Assembly: GCA_030425195.1 (NCBI GenBank)
Contig: JAUIAV010000008.1
Location: 1 to 64,000, forward strand
Length of the DNA: 64,000 nucleotides
Origin: Gammaproteobacteria bacterium
Lineage (GTDB): Bacteria; Pseudomonadota; Gammaproteobacteria; Pseudomonadales; Azotimanducaceae
Reading direction: 5' to 3'
The first letter of the stretch is position 1. Every line of letters begins with the position of its first letter. The position numbers and the translations under genes are program-made. Under the pieces are notes generated by a model. The model searched no databases, was not told the origin of the DNA, and saw only the letters and a program-made list of their open reading frames with translations. Below are positions 42,858 through 51,834 of the stretch, in pieces.

Positions 42858-43814
42858 TCAGTCCCACCGGACCCGGTCCTCCAGCCAGGCCCGGATCAGG
42901 TGGTGGGCAATGGCGAGCGGGCCGGGAAGCTTGAGCACGTCCGGGTTCGGTTCCGAAACGCCGGCGAGCGTCCGGCTCATGGCTTCTGCCACCTCGTCGC
43001 GGTCGAAGAAACGCACGTCCGTCATCTCTTCCGTGTCGATGGAGATGTCCGTGCTGCGGGCGAGACCGTGGCAGCCGATCATCAGCGAAGAGGGAAACGG
43101 CCAGGGCTGCGAGGAGTGATAGCGGACGTCGCCCACCCGGATGCCCGCTTCCTCCATCACCTCCCGTCGCACGGCTTCCTCGATGGACTCACCCTGGTCG
43201 ATGAAGCCGGCCAGGGCGGAATACATGCCCGTTCTCGCCAGACGGCCGGCGGACTGGCCGAGCAGGCACCGCTCGCCGTCGATGATGAGCATGATGGCCA
43301 CCGGGTCTGTCCGGGGAAAGTGCTCGGCACGGCAGTCTTCGCAGCGGCGGACGTGGCCGCCCTTGAAAGGCAGAGTTCGTCTGCCGCAGACGCTGCAGAA
43401 AGGATGCCGCCGATGCCAGTCTACCTGCGAGCGCGCCTGTGCCAGGATGCCGGATTCGGGCATGGGCAGCCCCATGGCCGCACGCCGGGCATCGTCGAAC
43501 TGCCAGGGCGGGCTCAGATTGAGCTCGTGCATGGGATCGCCAAGCTCACTCACATCCAGCGCGAAGTGCGCTCGGCCGTTCTCGAGACCGAGAAACACCG
43601 GCGGTACATCGATCTGCAGGCGGGCGATATCCGGCTGCAGCAGCCAGCCGAGTGCCGGCGCCCCGCCGTTCGCGATGGTGAGCACGTTCAGATTCCACAA
43701 CAGCAGGTAGCGGCTCTCGGGTGCGGCCGCCGCATCGGCCAGCACGGTTTCGTCGCGACGCAGCGCATCGGCACGGTCGAGCGGATTCCCGGAAAAGGTA
43801 TGGGGATAGCTCAC
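42858..43814 (-). CDS. nudC: NADH pyrophosphatase NudC-like Nudix hydrolase
   Basis: 318 residues from a GTG at 43814 with GAGGGG upstream; the in-frame ATG at 43844 would overlap the SDR gene. The N-terminal region is followed by a zinc ribbon (FCSVCGRR and CEDC). The Nudix box is GFIDQGESIEEAVRREVMEEAGI. The SQPWPFPSSLM sequence is the NudC specificity motif (SQPWPFPxS). NudC cleaves NADH and removes NAD caps from RNA. Confidence 0.93.
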   Translation of the reverse strand: MSYPHTFSGNPLDRADALRRDETVLADAAAAPESRYLLLWNLNVLTIANGGAPALGWLLQPDIARLQIDVPPVFLGLENGRAHFALDVSELGDPMHELNLSPPWQFDDARRAAMGLPMPESGILAQARSQVDWHRRHPFCSVCGRRTLPFKGGHVRRCEDCRAEHFPRTDPVAIMLIIDGERCLLGQSAGRLARTGMYSALAGFIDQGESIEEAVRREVMEEAGIRVGDVRYHSSQPWPFPSSLMIGCHGLARSTDISIDTEEMTDVRFFDRDEVAEAMSRTLAGVSEPNPDVLKLPGPLAIAHHLIRAWLEDRVRWD

Positions 43815-43824
43815 GTCGATCCCC

Positions 43825-44709
43825 TCAGAAGACCTCTCCCGCATCCCGCCGCCGCTGCATCTCTTCCATGTCCGTGGTCGCCACGGGGCCTCGGGCCAGC
43901 ACCTGTTCCACCCGGTCGCGGACGAAGTCGTCCCAGGCCGGGTGAGGGAGGATGTAGAAGCTGTCCGAAGCGATGGCGTCGAAGACGATGTCGGCCACCT
44001 CGGATGGCGCCTTGCCCCGGCTCAGCAGATCGGTCATGACGGCCGCCATGAGCTCGCGGGTCTGACCGACATCCTCGCCGCCGCTCAGATCTTCCGGCCG
44101 GTTCCGTTCCGCATCACTGATGTTGGTGTTGACGAAACCGGGGCAGAGCACGGATGCGTGGATGTTCGCGCCGCGCTCGTTCAGGTCGCGCTGCAGGCCT
44201 TCGGTCAGGGCGAGCACTGCGTGTTTGCTCACGCCGTATGTGCCGCCGCCGGGCATCAGACCGGCCAGGGAAGCCGTGTTGACCACATGGCTGTCTTCGC
44301 CGTGCTCGAGCATGTGGGGGATGAACGCGCGCAGACCGTAGAGCACCCCGTAGAAGTTCACGCCCATCACCCAGTCCCATTCACGGTCCGGCAGTTCCCA
44401 TACCCCCTTGCCGGCGCTGCCGGCACTGGCGACGCCCGCGTTGGTGCACAGGAGGTGCACCTTCCCGAGTTCGGCAAACGCCCGTTCGGCCAGGTTCTGC
44501 ACCGATGTCTCGATCATGATGTTGGCGGGCACGCCGATGGCGCGAACCTGACGCTCCTCGATCCGCTTCACCGCTTCCGTGAGCGCCTTCTCCTCGATGT
44601 CCGCCAGGACCACGTTCATCCTGGCTGCCGCCGCCCGCTCGGCCAGTGCCAGGCCGATGCCGCTCGCGGCGCCGGTGATCACGGCGGTCTTTCCTTCGAA
44701 GTTCTGCAT
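43825..44709 (-). CDS. Short-chain dehydrogenase/reductase
   Basis: 294 residues. The Rossmann motif is TGAASGIGLALAE, the NTASLAG segment carries the catalytic Ser, and YGVSKHAV holds the catalytic Tyr and Lys. NAG, here TNAGVAS, is also present. It is an NAD(P)-dependent oxidoreductase, possibly for a hydroxy-acyl or alcohol substrate. It starts 11 bp after the DUF2141 gene and ends 10 bp before NudC, so the genes are probably co-transcribed. Confidence 0.9.
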   Translation of the reverse strand: MQNFEGKTAVITGAASGIGLALAERAAAARMNVVLADIEEKALTEAVKRIEERQVRAIGVPANIMIETSVQNLAERAFAELGKVHLLCTNAGVASAGSAGKGVWELPDREWDWVMGVNFYGVLYGLRAFIPHMLEHGEDSHVVNTASLAGLMPGGGTYGVSKHAVLALTEGLQRDLNERGANIHASVLCPGFVNTNISDAERNRPEDLSGGEDVGQTRELMAAVMTDLLSRGKAPSEVADIVFDAIASDSFYILPHPAWDDFVRDRVEQVLARGPVATTDMEEMQRRRDAGEVF

Positions 44710-44720
44710 GGGGTCTTGTC

Positions 44721-45197
44721 CTAGAAGAGTTTTCTCACCGGGATTTCTATGGCGAGTTCGGATTGTTCCAGCCTGAAGGCTGCATCCTCGTACCTGGGTG
44801 GCCCGAAACGGATCTTTGCATCGTTGGAGGTGCCCAGCGGCTCCTTGGGAATCCGGAACAGACCCGTGTCCAGCTTCTGGTTACCGTTCCGGTCGTGATA
44901 GGCCGAGATGGCATATTCTCCGAACGGGAGGGCTTCGAAGCGGATCGTACTCGTACCGCCGACAACGGGTACCGAGCCTTCCCGGACGGTGTTGGACTCG
45001 AGCCAGCCGTCGGGGCCCGACCACATGGCATAGACGAGGCTGCCGGCATCGTCCTTCATCCCGGACAGGGTCACCACCAGCGTACCGGTGGTCTGTGCCC
45101 CGGTTCCCGCACCGCTCCCGGCTGCCGTCAGCACCGGGATCAGGAGCAGGCAGACGAACGTCAGTTTCACTCGCGCCGGCTGCCATTCCGCCGCCAT
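44721..45197 (-). CDS. DUF2141 family secreted protein
   Basis: 158 residues with an N-terminal hydrophobic segment (VKLTFVCLLLIPVLTAAGS) acting as a signal peptide. The mature part (GTLVVTLSGMKDDAGSLVYAMW, FGEYAISAYHDRNGNQKLDTGLF) matches the DUF2141 family of periplasmic or secreted beta proteins, with a calcium-binding-like DRNGNQKLD loop. The function is unknown. It is divergent from the NQR operon, with 126 bp between the starts. Confidence 0.85.
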   Translation of the reverse strand: MAAEWQPARVKLTFVCLLLIPVLTAAGSGAGTGAQTTGTLVVTLSGMKDDAGSLVYAMWSGPDGWLESNTVREGSVPVVGGTSTIRFEALPFGEYAISAYHDRNGNQKLDTGLFRIPKEPLGTSNDAKIRFGPPRYEDAAFRLEQSELAIEIPVRKLF

Positions 45198-45269
45198 GGT
45201 GTTCCTCCCTGGCCCAAGGCGAATACCCTAGCACGAAGCGCTGCCGGTGGCAGTCCGGGAGGCCCGCGA

Positions 45270-45299
45270 TTGCCGGTGTTCGAAATGCCCGGCTATCAT
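45270..45299 (+). promoter_or_regulatory. Possible sigma-70 promoter of the nqr operon
   Basis: TTGCCG (45270-45275) and TATCAT (45294-45299) are separated by 18 bp, matching 4/6 and 5/6 consensus positions, and lie 25 bp before the nqrA ATG. Candidate by eye only. Confidence 0.35.
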
Positions 45300-45323
45300 C
45301 GGCCCGCGGACTGGTGGACTCAC

Positions 45324-46670
45324 ATGCACTTCAGAATCAGAAAAGGGCTGGACCTGCCCATGGCCGGGATGCCGGAGATGAAGGCGGGCGTGGTCGACCA
45401 GGCGGTCCCACCTTCCACTGTGGCTCTGGTCGGCGCGGACTATCCGGGCCTGGAGCCTCGCCTTCTGATTCAGGAAGGTGACACCGTGCGGGCAGGCGAG
45501 GCCCTGATCGCCCACAAACGGGATCCGGGCGTGGTCCTGACGGCGCCCGGCAGCGGGCGCGTGGCCGCCGTCAACCGGGGTGCCAGGCGAGTGCTCAGAT
45601 CGGTGGTCATCGAGCTGGATGGCTCGGACGCGGGCGGCCTGATTCCCTACGAGGGTGCCATCGACGACGTGCGACGGGCGCTGCTCGAAAGCGGTCTGTT
45701 CGCCGCATTCCGTACCCGGCCCTTCGGGCGCATTCCAGCCTCCGATGGCGAACCCATGGCGATCTTCGTGACCGCCATGGATACCCGGCCCCTTGCTGCG
45801 GATCCTGCGGACCTGATTCGGACGGAGTCGGAGGATTTTATGGCCGGGCTGGCGGTGCTTGCCGGTTTCTCTGCGGCGCCCGTCTATCTGTGCACCGCCC
45901 CGGATTGGCCCCTGGGCGGAGTCGCCGGCGTCACCCACGCCGTCTTCGAAGGACCTCACCCCGCCGGACTGCCGGGCACGCACATTCATCATCTGGCGCC
46001 GGTGAACGCCGACCGGCAGGCCTGGCATCTGGGCTGGCAGGACACCGTAGCGGTCGGGCGGCTGTTCCGGACGCGGACATTGTCCTTCGAGCGCGTGGTG
46101 TCGCTGGGCGGCGCCACTTTCGCACGACCGCGGCGGCTGCGCACACGGCTCGGTGCGGATCTGACCGAACTGGTTGCCGACGAGTGGCTCGTTCCGGCGT
46201 CCTGGTCGGGTGCACCGCGCCTGCTGTCCGGGTCACCTCTGTGCGGTCGCGAGGCGGTCGGGCCCGAGCGCTGGCTCGGCCGCTACCACGATCAGATCAG
46301 CGGCCTTGCCCCCGCACCGTCGGGCAGGCGGTTGCGCTGGCGGCGCCTCATCGACGGCCGCTTCAGCTTCGCGGGTACCTTCGCCCGGCGATCGGGCAGC
46401 AACCGGGTCATTCCGTTCAGCACGGAGCAGAACGGGCGACCCACGGCGCTGGTGCCCATCGACGCCTTCGAAAAGATGATCCCCATGGACGTGCTGGTGG
46501 AGCCTCTGCTGAGATCGCTGCTGATCGGCGATACGGAGCAGGCGCAGGCGCTCGGATGCCTCGAGCTGGTGGAAGAGGACCTGGCGCTCTGTTCCTTCAT
46601 ATGCCCGGGCAAGAACGATTATGGCGCCGTCCTCAGGGTGAACCTGGACCGCATCGAGGTGGACGGCTGA
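45324..46670 (+). CDS. nqrA: Na+-translocating NADH:quinone reductase subunit A
   Basis: 448 residues from the ATG at 45324, normal for NqrA. The N-terminus HFRIRKGLDLPMAG and VGADYPGLEPRLLIQEGDTVRAGEALIAHK match NqrA, with biotinyl-lipoyl-like repeats. A SFICPGKNDYGAVLRVNLDRIE C-terminus is typical. NqrA is the peripheral cytoplasmic subunit implicated in quinone binding. It is the first gene of the operon, and its stop overlaps the nqrB start by 1 bp. Confidence 0.93.
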   Translation: MHFRIRKGLDLPMAGMPEMKAGVVDQAVPPSTVALVGADYPGLEPRLLIQEGDTVRAGEALIAHKRDPGVVLTAPGSGRVAAVNRGARRVLRSVVIELDGSDAGGLIPYEGAIDDVRRALLESGLFAAFRTRPFGRIPASDGEPMAIFVTAMDTRPLAADPADLIRTESEDFMAGLAVLAGFSAAPVYLCTAPDWPLGGVAGVTHAVFEGPHPAGLPGTHIHHLAPVNADRQAWHLGWQDTVAVGRLFRTRTLSFERVVSLGGATFARPRRLRTRLGADLTELVADEWLVPASWSGAPRLLSGSPLCGREAVGPERWLGRYHDQISGLAPAPSGRRLRWRRLIDGRFSFAGTFARRSGSNRVIPFSTEQNGRPTALVPIDAFEKMIPMDVLVEPLLRSLLIGDTEQAQALGCLELVEEDLALCSFICPGKNDYGAVLRVNLDRIEVDG

Positions 46671-47893
46671 TGGCTCCGCGCCCAGGCGGCGTTCGGACGC
46701 TGGATGCCTGGCTCGAGGCCATGCGGGTGCTTGTGGACCGCTTCGTCTGGTCGCGCAGCCTGGCCACCGCCAGAGCGCCGCACATCCGGGACCGCGTCAA
46801 CGTGCAGCGCGTGCTCAACAATTTCGTGATCGCTTCATTGCCCTGCGCGCTGGTGGGTGTGTGGAACATCGGCGAGCAGATTCACCTGGCCATGGTGTTC
46901 ACGGGTCTCGAACAGCTGCCAGGCTGGCGGGCAGACCTGCTGGCTCTCCTCGGCCTCGATTTCGATCCATCGAGTCCGCTCGCCAACGCGGCCCATGGCC
47001 TGCTCTATTTCCTGCCGGTACTGGTCACAGCGCTGCTGACCGGTGCGGTGTGGGAGGCGGCCTTCGCCGTAGGCCGGCGTCGGCCGGTGGATGAAGGGCT
47101 GTTGTCGATCGCCTGGCTGTTCGCGCTCATCCTGCCGCCCACCGTACCCCTGTATCAGGTGGTGATCGGTATGACGTTCGCGATGGTCGTGGCCAAAGGC
47201 ATATACGGGGGCACCGGCCGCTACATCGTCAGCCCGCCGGTTCTCGGGCTTTGCTTCCTGACTTTCTCCTATCCGGCTCTGCTGTTCGGCACCGGTTCCT
47301 GGATCCCCGTCCCGGGCTACGAGGAACCCACGACCATTGAGTTGACGGTGCTCGAAGGTGGTGTGCGGGCGCTCGAGCTCGTGGACTATGACTGGTGGCC
47401 GCTGTTCATCGGCAATCAACCCGGTCCCATCGGCGTGACCTCTGCGCTGGCCTGTCTGCTCGGCGCTCTCTATCTGATCGTCACGGGTTCGGGATCCTGG
47501 CGGATCATGGCGGGGTCGCTGCTGGGGATGGTGCTCACCGTCACGGTGCTGAACGCAGTCGGGCCGCAGGACGATCCGCTTTTCGATACGCCCTGGTACT
47601 GGCATGCGGTCATCGGCGGCTGGGCATTCGGCACCGTCTTTCTGGCCACGGATCCCATGGCGGCGGCGACCACGAGAGCCGGACGCTGGGTATTCGGTCT
47701 GCTGGTGGGGCTGCTCACCGTGATCGTGAGGCTCACCAATCCGGCCTACTACGAGGGAGTGGTGTTCGCCATCCTGCTGGCCAGCATGTTCGCCCCGCTG
47801 TGCGACTACTATGTGGTGGAGCGGAACGTGAAACGCCGGAAGCGCCGGTTGGAAGAGCCTGTCCGCAGCGGGAGAGAACCGGCTGATGCGTGA
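46670..47893 (+). CDS. nqrB: Na+-translocating NADH:quinone reductase subunit B, divergent
   Basis: 407 residues with about nine or ten membrane segments and the NqrB N-terminus (RAPHIRDRVNVQRVLNNFVIASLPC). The family IGNQPGPIG motif is present. The expected periplasmic flavin-attachment motif (SGAT-type) before IGN is absent; the region reads GYEEPTTIELT. Thr221/222 might align with the FMN-bearing Thr, but the SGA is lost. Likewise GGTGRYIVSPPVLG replaces the usual GGTGxNxxNPAL. NqrB normally carries covalent FMN and the riboflavin and Na+ path. This copy is therefore unusual. Confidence 0.9.
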   Translation: MAPRPGGVRTLDAWLEAMRVLVDRFVWSRSLATARAPHIRDRVNVQRVLNNFVIASLPCALVGVWNIGEQIHLAMVFTGLEQLPGWRADLLALLGLDFDPSSPLANAAHGLLYFLPVLVTALLTGAVWEAAFAVGRRRPVDEGLLSIAWLFALILPPTVPLYQVVIGMTFAMVVAKGIYGGTGRYIVSPPVLGLCFLTFSYPALLFGTGSWIPVPGYEEPTTIELTVLEGGVRALELVDYDWWPLFIGNQPGPIGVTSALACLLGALYLIVTGSGSWRIMAGSLLGMVLTVTVLNAVGPQDDPLFDTPWYWHAVIGGWAFGTVFLATDPMAAATTRAGRWVFGLLVGLLTVIVRLTNPAYYEGVVFAILLASMFAPLCDYYVVERNVKRRKRRLEEPVRSGREPADA

Positions 47894-48662
47894 GTCACCA
47901 CTGCGCTCGCTGGCCGTTCTGCTCGCCGTGGCGCTGGTCTGCTCGGTGCTGGTCAGCGTGTCGGCCGTGGTGCTCCGGCCGATCCAGGCGGAAAACGCAC
48001 GGATCGAACGGTACCGGCATATCGTGGCGCTCTCCGGACTGCTGGACGGCGCAGCGGATGCGGCGGGAATCGCTGCTGCGGTGGCGCAACTGGACATGCG
48101 GGTGGTGAATCTGGATACCGGTGAGTTCATGGACGATCGGGATCCGGATGACGTGAATGCCCGCCGGGTGGCCAACGATCCGGCGCTGTCCACGACCATC
48201 CCGCCTGAGCATGATCTGGCCCGGATCGGGCGCCGCAGCCGGTACGAGGTGGTCTTCCTGGTGCGGGATGAAGGCCGGCTTTCCAGGGTGATTCTACCCA
48301 TTCACGGTCAGGGCATGTGGTCGACGCTGTACGGCCTGATTGCCCTCGATGCGGATCTCAACACCATTGCCGCCGTCACTTTCTATGAGCAGGCGGAAAC
48401 GGCGGGGCTGGGAGATCAGATCGAGGATCCGGCCTGGCAGGCTCGATGGACGGGCCGGCGCCTCCGCGGCCAGTCGGGAGACTTCCGGTTCCAGGTGGCC
48501 GCAGGGCCGGTCGACGAAGGCTCACCAGCGGCTTCTCATCAGGTGGACGGCCTGTCCGGTGCGACGCTCACCGGCAACTCGGTCACAGCGCTCATGCGCT
48601 TCTGGTTCGGACCCTACGGCTACGGACCCCTGCTCGAACGGATGGCAGACAGGAAGGAATGA
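47886..48662 (+). CDS. nqrC: Na+-translocating NADH:quinone reductase subunit C
   Basis: 258 residues. One N-terminal membrane helix ([23 protein letters not shown]) precedes a periplasmic FMN-binding domain. The covalent FMN site is intact: [14 protein letters not shown], with Thr227 as the probable phosphoester-linked residue. [15 protein letters not shown] and [13 protein letters not shown] match the family. The start overlaps nqrB by 8 bp. The mature domain needs the flavin transferase ApbE, and no apbE gene is seen in the window. Confidence 0.95.
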   Translation: MRESPLRSLAVLLAVALVCSVLVSVSAVVLRPIQAENARIERYRHIVALSGLLDGAADAAGIAAAVAQLDMRVVNLDTGEFMDDRDPDDVNARRVANDPALSTTIPPEHDLARIGRRSRYEVVFLVRDEGRLSRVILPIHGQGMWSTLYGLIALDADLNTIAAVTFYEQAETAGLGDQIEDPAWQARWTGRRLRGQSGDFRFQVAAGPVDEGSPAASHQVDGLSGATLTGNSVTALMRFWFGPYGYGPLLERMADRKE

Positions 48663-48663
48663 C

Positions 48664-49356
48664 ATGTCGGTGAAAGAAACGCTCATAGACCCGCTGGTCA
48701 ACCGGAATCCGGTCACGCTGCAGGTGCTCGGCATCTGCTCGGCACTGGCGATCACCAGCGCTCTGGACACGGCCCTCATCATGGGCGCGTCCCTGACCGC
48801 CGTGCTCGTATTCTCCAACACCATGATCAGCCTGATCCGGCGTCTGATTCCGAACTCGCTGCGCATCATCATTCAGGTCACCATCATCGCCAGTGGGGTC
48901 ATCGTGGTGGATCAGGTGCTCAGGGCCTATGCGCCGGATGCGGCCCGGACGCTGTCGGTCTTCGTCGGCCTGATCGTCACCAACTGCATCGTCCTCGGCC
49001 GGGCGGAGGCTTTCGCGGTCAAGAATACGGTCCTGATGAGCCTGCTGGACGGAATCGGCAACGGGTTGGGATATACGGCGGTGCTGGTGGTGGTGGCCGC
49101 CATCCGGGAACTGTTCGGCGCCGGTACCCTGCTCGGATACGAGGTGCTGCCGCTGGCCGCGAACGGCGGCTGGTACGTGCCGAACCAGCTCATGCTGCTG
49201 CCGCCCAGCGCCTTCTTCATCATCGGCTTCCTCATCTGGGGTATCCGCACATGGAAGAAAGGCCAGGTGGAGACGAAGGAATTCGAAGAGGTTCGGGTAC
49301 GGCCGGCAGCACCGGATCCGGCCACGCTCGTGGCCGCGGGCAGGGCGGCCTCATGA
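48664..49356 (+). CDS. nqrD: Na+-translocating NADH:quinone reductase subunit D
   Basis: 230 residues from the ATG at 48664, starting 1 bp after the nqrC stop. Six membrane helices are expected. Cys25 ([11 protein letters not shown]) and Cys108 ([14 protein letters not shown]) match the cysteines known to ligate the intramembrane [2Fe-2S] cluster shared with NqrE. Longer upstream starts are rejected because they overlap nqrC. Confidence 0.94.
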   Translation: MSVKETLIDPLVNRNPVTLQVLGICSALAITSALDTALIMGASLTAVLVFSNTMISLIRRLIPNSLRIIIQVTIIASGVIVVDQVLRAYAPDAARTLSVFVGLIVTNCIVLGRAEAFAVKNTVLMSLLDGIGNGLGYTAVLVVVAAIRELFGAGTLLGYEVLPLAANGGWYVPNQLMLLPPSAFFIIGFLIWGIRTWKKGQVETKEFEEVRVRPAAPDPATLVAAGRAAS

Positions 49357-49961
49357 GCGGTCTGATCGACATCTTCATCCGGGCGCTGCTGATCGAGAAT
49401 CTGGCGCTCGCTTTCTTTCTGGGCATGTGCACGTTTCTGGCCGTCTCGAAACAGGTGAAGACGACTCTGGGACTCGGTGCCGCCGTCATCGTGGTGGAGA
49501 CCATCAGTGTCCCGCTGAACAACCTGATCTACACCCACCTGCTGAAGGAAGGCGCTCTGGCCTGGGCCGGGCTCGGGCATCTGGATTTCACCTTTCTCGG
49601 GCTGATCAGCTACATCGGCGTGATCGCCGCCATGGTTCAGATCCTCGAGATGTTCCTGTCCCGCTACATGCCGGCGCTCTATACGAGCCTCGGCATCTTT
49701 CTGCCTCTGCTCACGGTGAACTGCGCAATCCTGGGCGCTTCTCTGTTCATGGTTCAGCGGGACTACGACTTCACCGAGAGCGTGGCCTACGGATTCGGGG
49801 TCGGCGTCGGCTGGGCGCTGGCCATCGTCGCGCTGGCGGGATTGCGCGAGAAGATGCGCTACAGCGACGTCCCGGAGGGGCTCGAGGGGCTCGGCATCAC
49901 CTTCGTCACCGTCGGCCTCATGTCTCTCGCCTTCATGGGCATATCGGGCATAGAGCTGTAG
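49353..49961 (+). CDS. nqrE: Na+-translocating NADH:quinone reductase subunit E
   Basis: 202 residues from the ATG at 49353, overlapping the nqrD stop by 4 bp. Six membrane segments are expected. Cys26 ([14 protein letters not shown]) and Cys124 ([13 protein letters not shown]) are the partner ligands for the NqrD/E cluster. The C-terminal [25 protein letters not shown] is typical. NqrD and NqrE form the pseudo-symmetric membrane core of the pump. Confidence 0.95.
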   Translation: MSGLIDIFIRALLIENLALAFFLGMCTFLAVSKQVKTTLGLGAAVIVVETISVPLNNLIYTHLLKEGALAWAGLGHLDFTFLGLISYIGVIAAMVQILEMFLSRYMPALYTSLGIFLPLLTVNCAILGASLFMVQRDYDFTESVAYGFGVGVGWALAIVALAGLREKMRYSDVPEGLEGLGITFVTVGLMSLAFMGISGIEL

Positions 49962-49967
49962 GCGGTC

Positions 49968-51191
49968 ATGCAGGAGATCCTGATTGCAGTCGTGCTGTTC
50001 ATGGTGGTGGTCGCCGGGCTGGGCGTGATCATCCTGATGGCTCGTGGGACGCTGATACCCGCGGGTGACCTCACCATCCGGGTGAACGGCGAGCGGGAGC
50101 TGAAAGTGCCGGCGGGTGACAAGCTTCTGAATGTTCTGACCGGGGCGGGTCTCTATCTGCCGTCCGCGTGTGGCGGAGGCGGTACCTGCGGACAGTGCCG
50201 GTGCCGGCTTCTCACCGGCGGCGGCGAACTGCTGCCCACGGAAAAAGCCCACATCAACCGGCGGGATGCGCGCGCAGGGTTCCGGCTCGCCTGCCAGGTG
50301 ACCGTGAACGAGGACCTGGACATCGAGGTGCCGGAGGCCGTGTTCGGGGTCAACCGCTGGGAAACCATCGTGCGCTCCAATGACAACGTGGCCACCTTCA
50401 TCAAGGAACTGGTGCTGGAGCTGCCGCCGGGCGAACGCATCAGCTTCAGAGCCGGGGGGTATGTGCAGGTGGAGTGTCCGGCATACCGGCTGGCGTATCG
50501 GGACATCGACGTACCGGCCCGCTTCCGGGACGAATGGGAGCGCTACCGGTTGTTTGACCTCGAGTCCGTGGTGGAGGCCCCGGACGTGCGCGCCTATTCC
50601 ATGGCGAACTATCCGGAAGAGGATGACATCATCATGCTCAACGTGCGCATCGCCACCCCGCCGCCTCAGGCGCCAGCCGGGACTCCGCCCGGGGTGATGT
50701 CTTCCTGGATATTCGGCCTGAAACCCGGGGACAGGGTTCAGGTATCCGGCCCCTATGGAGAGTTCTTTGCACGGGAAACCGGGGCGGAGATGATCTTCGT
50801 CGGCGGAGGCGCCGGCATGGCACCCATGCGCAGTCACATTCTCGATCAGCTCAAGCGTCTGCGAACCGACCGGCGCATCAGCTTCTGGTACGGTGCGAGA
50901 AGCCTCCGTGAAGCGTTCTACGTGGAGGAGTTCGATGCGCTGGCGGCCGAGCACGACAACTTCAGCTGGCATCTGGCGCTCTCGGAGCCGCTTCCGGAGG
51001 ATGACTGGCAGGGACTCACGGGATTCGTGCACGATGTGCTGCACGAGAACTATGTGGCAGCACATCCGTCTCCAGAGGACTGTGAGTACTACCTCTGCGG
51101 ACCGCCGGTGATGAACTCGGCGGTAATCGCCATGCTGGACGCCGAAGGCGTACCGGCGCGAAATATTCTGCTGGATGATTTCGGAGGCTGA
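49968..51191 (+). CDS. nqrF: Na+-translocating NADH:quinone reductase subunit F
   Basis: 407 residues. An N-terminal membrane helix leads to a plant-type [2Fe-2S] domain with Cys68, Cys74, Cys77 and Cys109 ([14 protein letters not shown] ... RLACQV). The FAD-binding motif RAYSMANYP and the NADH-binding [13 protein letters not shown] follow, with the C-terminal [11 protein letters not shown]. NqrF is the electron entry point from NADH on the cytoplasmic side. The next gene starts immediately at its stop. Confidence 0.96.
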   Translation: MQEILIAVVLFMVVVAGLGVIILMARGTLIPAGDLTIRVNGERELKVPAGDKLLNVLTGAGLYLPSACGGGGTCGQCRCRLLTGGGELLPTEKAHINRRDARAGFRLACQVTVNEDLDIEVPEAVFGVNRWETIVRSNDNVATFIKELVLELPPGERISFRAGGYVQVECPAYRLAYRDIDVPARFRDEWERYRLFDLESVVEAPDVRAYSMANYPEEDDIIMLNVRIATPPPQAPAGTPPGVMSSWIFGLKPGDRVQVSGPYGEFFARETGAEMIFVGGGAGMAPMRSHILDQLKRLRTDRRISFWYGARSLREAFYVEEFDALAAEHDNFSWHLALSEPLPEDDWQGLTGFVHDVLHENYVAAHPSPEDCEYYLCGPPVMNSAVIAMLDAEGVPARNILLDDFGG

Positions 51192-51401
51192 ATGGGTATC
51201 TTCATTGTCAGTTTTTTAGTGTTCGCCGCCGTAGCCGGACTGCTGGTGCTCTGCCAGACCCTGGGCAGGCGGAGCCTGCCGGTGGGTTGCCGGCCGGAAT
51301 CGGGGGACTGCTGCGCCTTCGGAAATTCCAAAGGGCCAGGCGTCTCCCGGAATGGCAGGGTAAAGGCGTGGTGTCCCGATTCGGGGCATGAGGGAGGTTG
51401 A
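51192..51401 (+). CDS. NqrM-like small Cys-rich membrane protein
   Basis: 69 residues starting right at the nqrF stop. One membrane helix (FIVSFLVFAAVAGLLVLCQTLG) is followed by a tail with cysteines at VGC, DCC and WC. Position, size and topology match NqrM, the factor proposed to insert Fe into the NqrD/E site. The usual GSCGG...CxC...PC tail pattern is only partly recognisable, so the assignment rests mainly on context. Confidence 0.6.
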   Translation: MGIFIVSFLVFAAVAGLLVLCQTLGRRSLPVGCRPESGDCCAFGNSKGPGVSRNGRVKAWCPDSGHEGG

Positions 51402-51407
51402 CGGACC

Positions 51408-51794
51408 ATGCAGGTTCGCGAATACATGACCCGGGAGGTGATCACGCTGCCCCCGGACATGGAGGTATTGAAAGCGCTCATGCTGCTCGCCAGGCACGAC
51501 ATTGCGGGGGCGCCCGTTCTCGACGAGGCCGGTCTGGTGATCGGGGTGCTCACCGAGAAGGATTGCCTGAAGCAGGCGCTGGGCGCCACTTATCACTCCC
51601 AGTACGGCGGCTTGGTGAGCGAATACATGACTTCGCCCGCGGTGACTCTATCGCCGGATGACGGGCTCGTGCAGGCGGCGGAGCGGTTCGTCGCGCTGCC
51701 TTATCACCGGTTTCCCGTCACAGAAGATGGCAGGCTGGTTGGTATTCTCAGCCGCCGGGATGTGATCCAGGCACTGTCCGGTGCGTGGCAGTAG
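51408..51794 (+). CDS. CBS-domain protein
   Basis: 128 residues made of two CBS motifs (EYMTREVITLPPDMEVLKALMLLARHDIAGAPVLDEAGLVIGVLTEKD and EYMTSPAVTLSPDDGLVQAAERFVALPYHRFPVTEDGRLVGILSRRDV). Such Bateman modules bind adenosine nucleotides and report energy state. It lies between the NQR and cytochrome parts of the gene array, 6 bp after the NqrM-like gene, and could sense or tune the complex. That role is inferred. Confidence 0.9.
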   Translation: MQVREYMTREVITLPPDMEVLKALMLLARHDIAGAPVLDEAGLVIGVLTEKDCLKQALGATYHSQYGGLVSEYMTSPAVTLSPDDGLVQAAERFVALPYHRFPVTEDGRLVGILSRRDVIQALSGAWQ

Positions 51795-51834
51795 GCGGCA
51801 GATTTCAGGTACCCGGGAGCAGAGGGAAGGAATC

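Noticed and set aside
48927-51065. 712-codon open frame opposite nqrD-nqrF
   Set aside because: It spans three real genes on the other strand and has His/Arg-rich composition without motifs.
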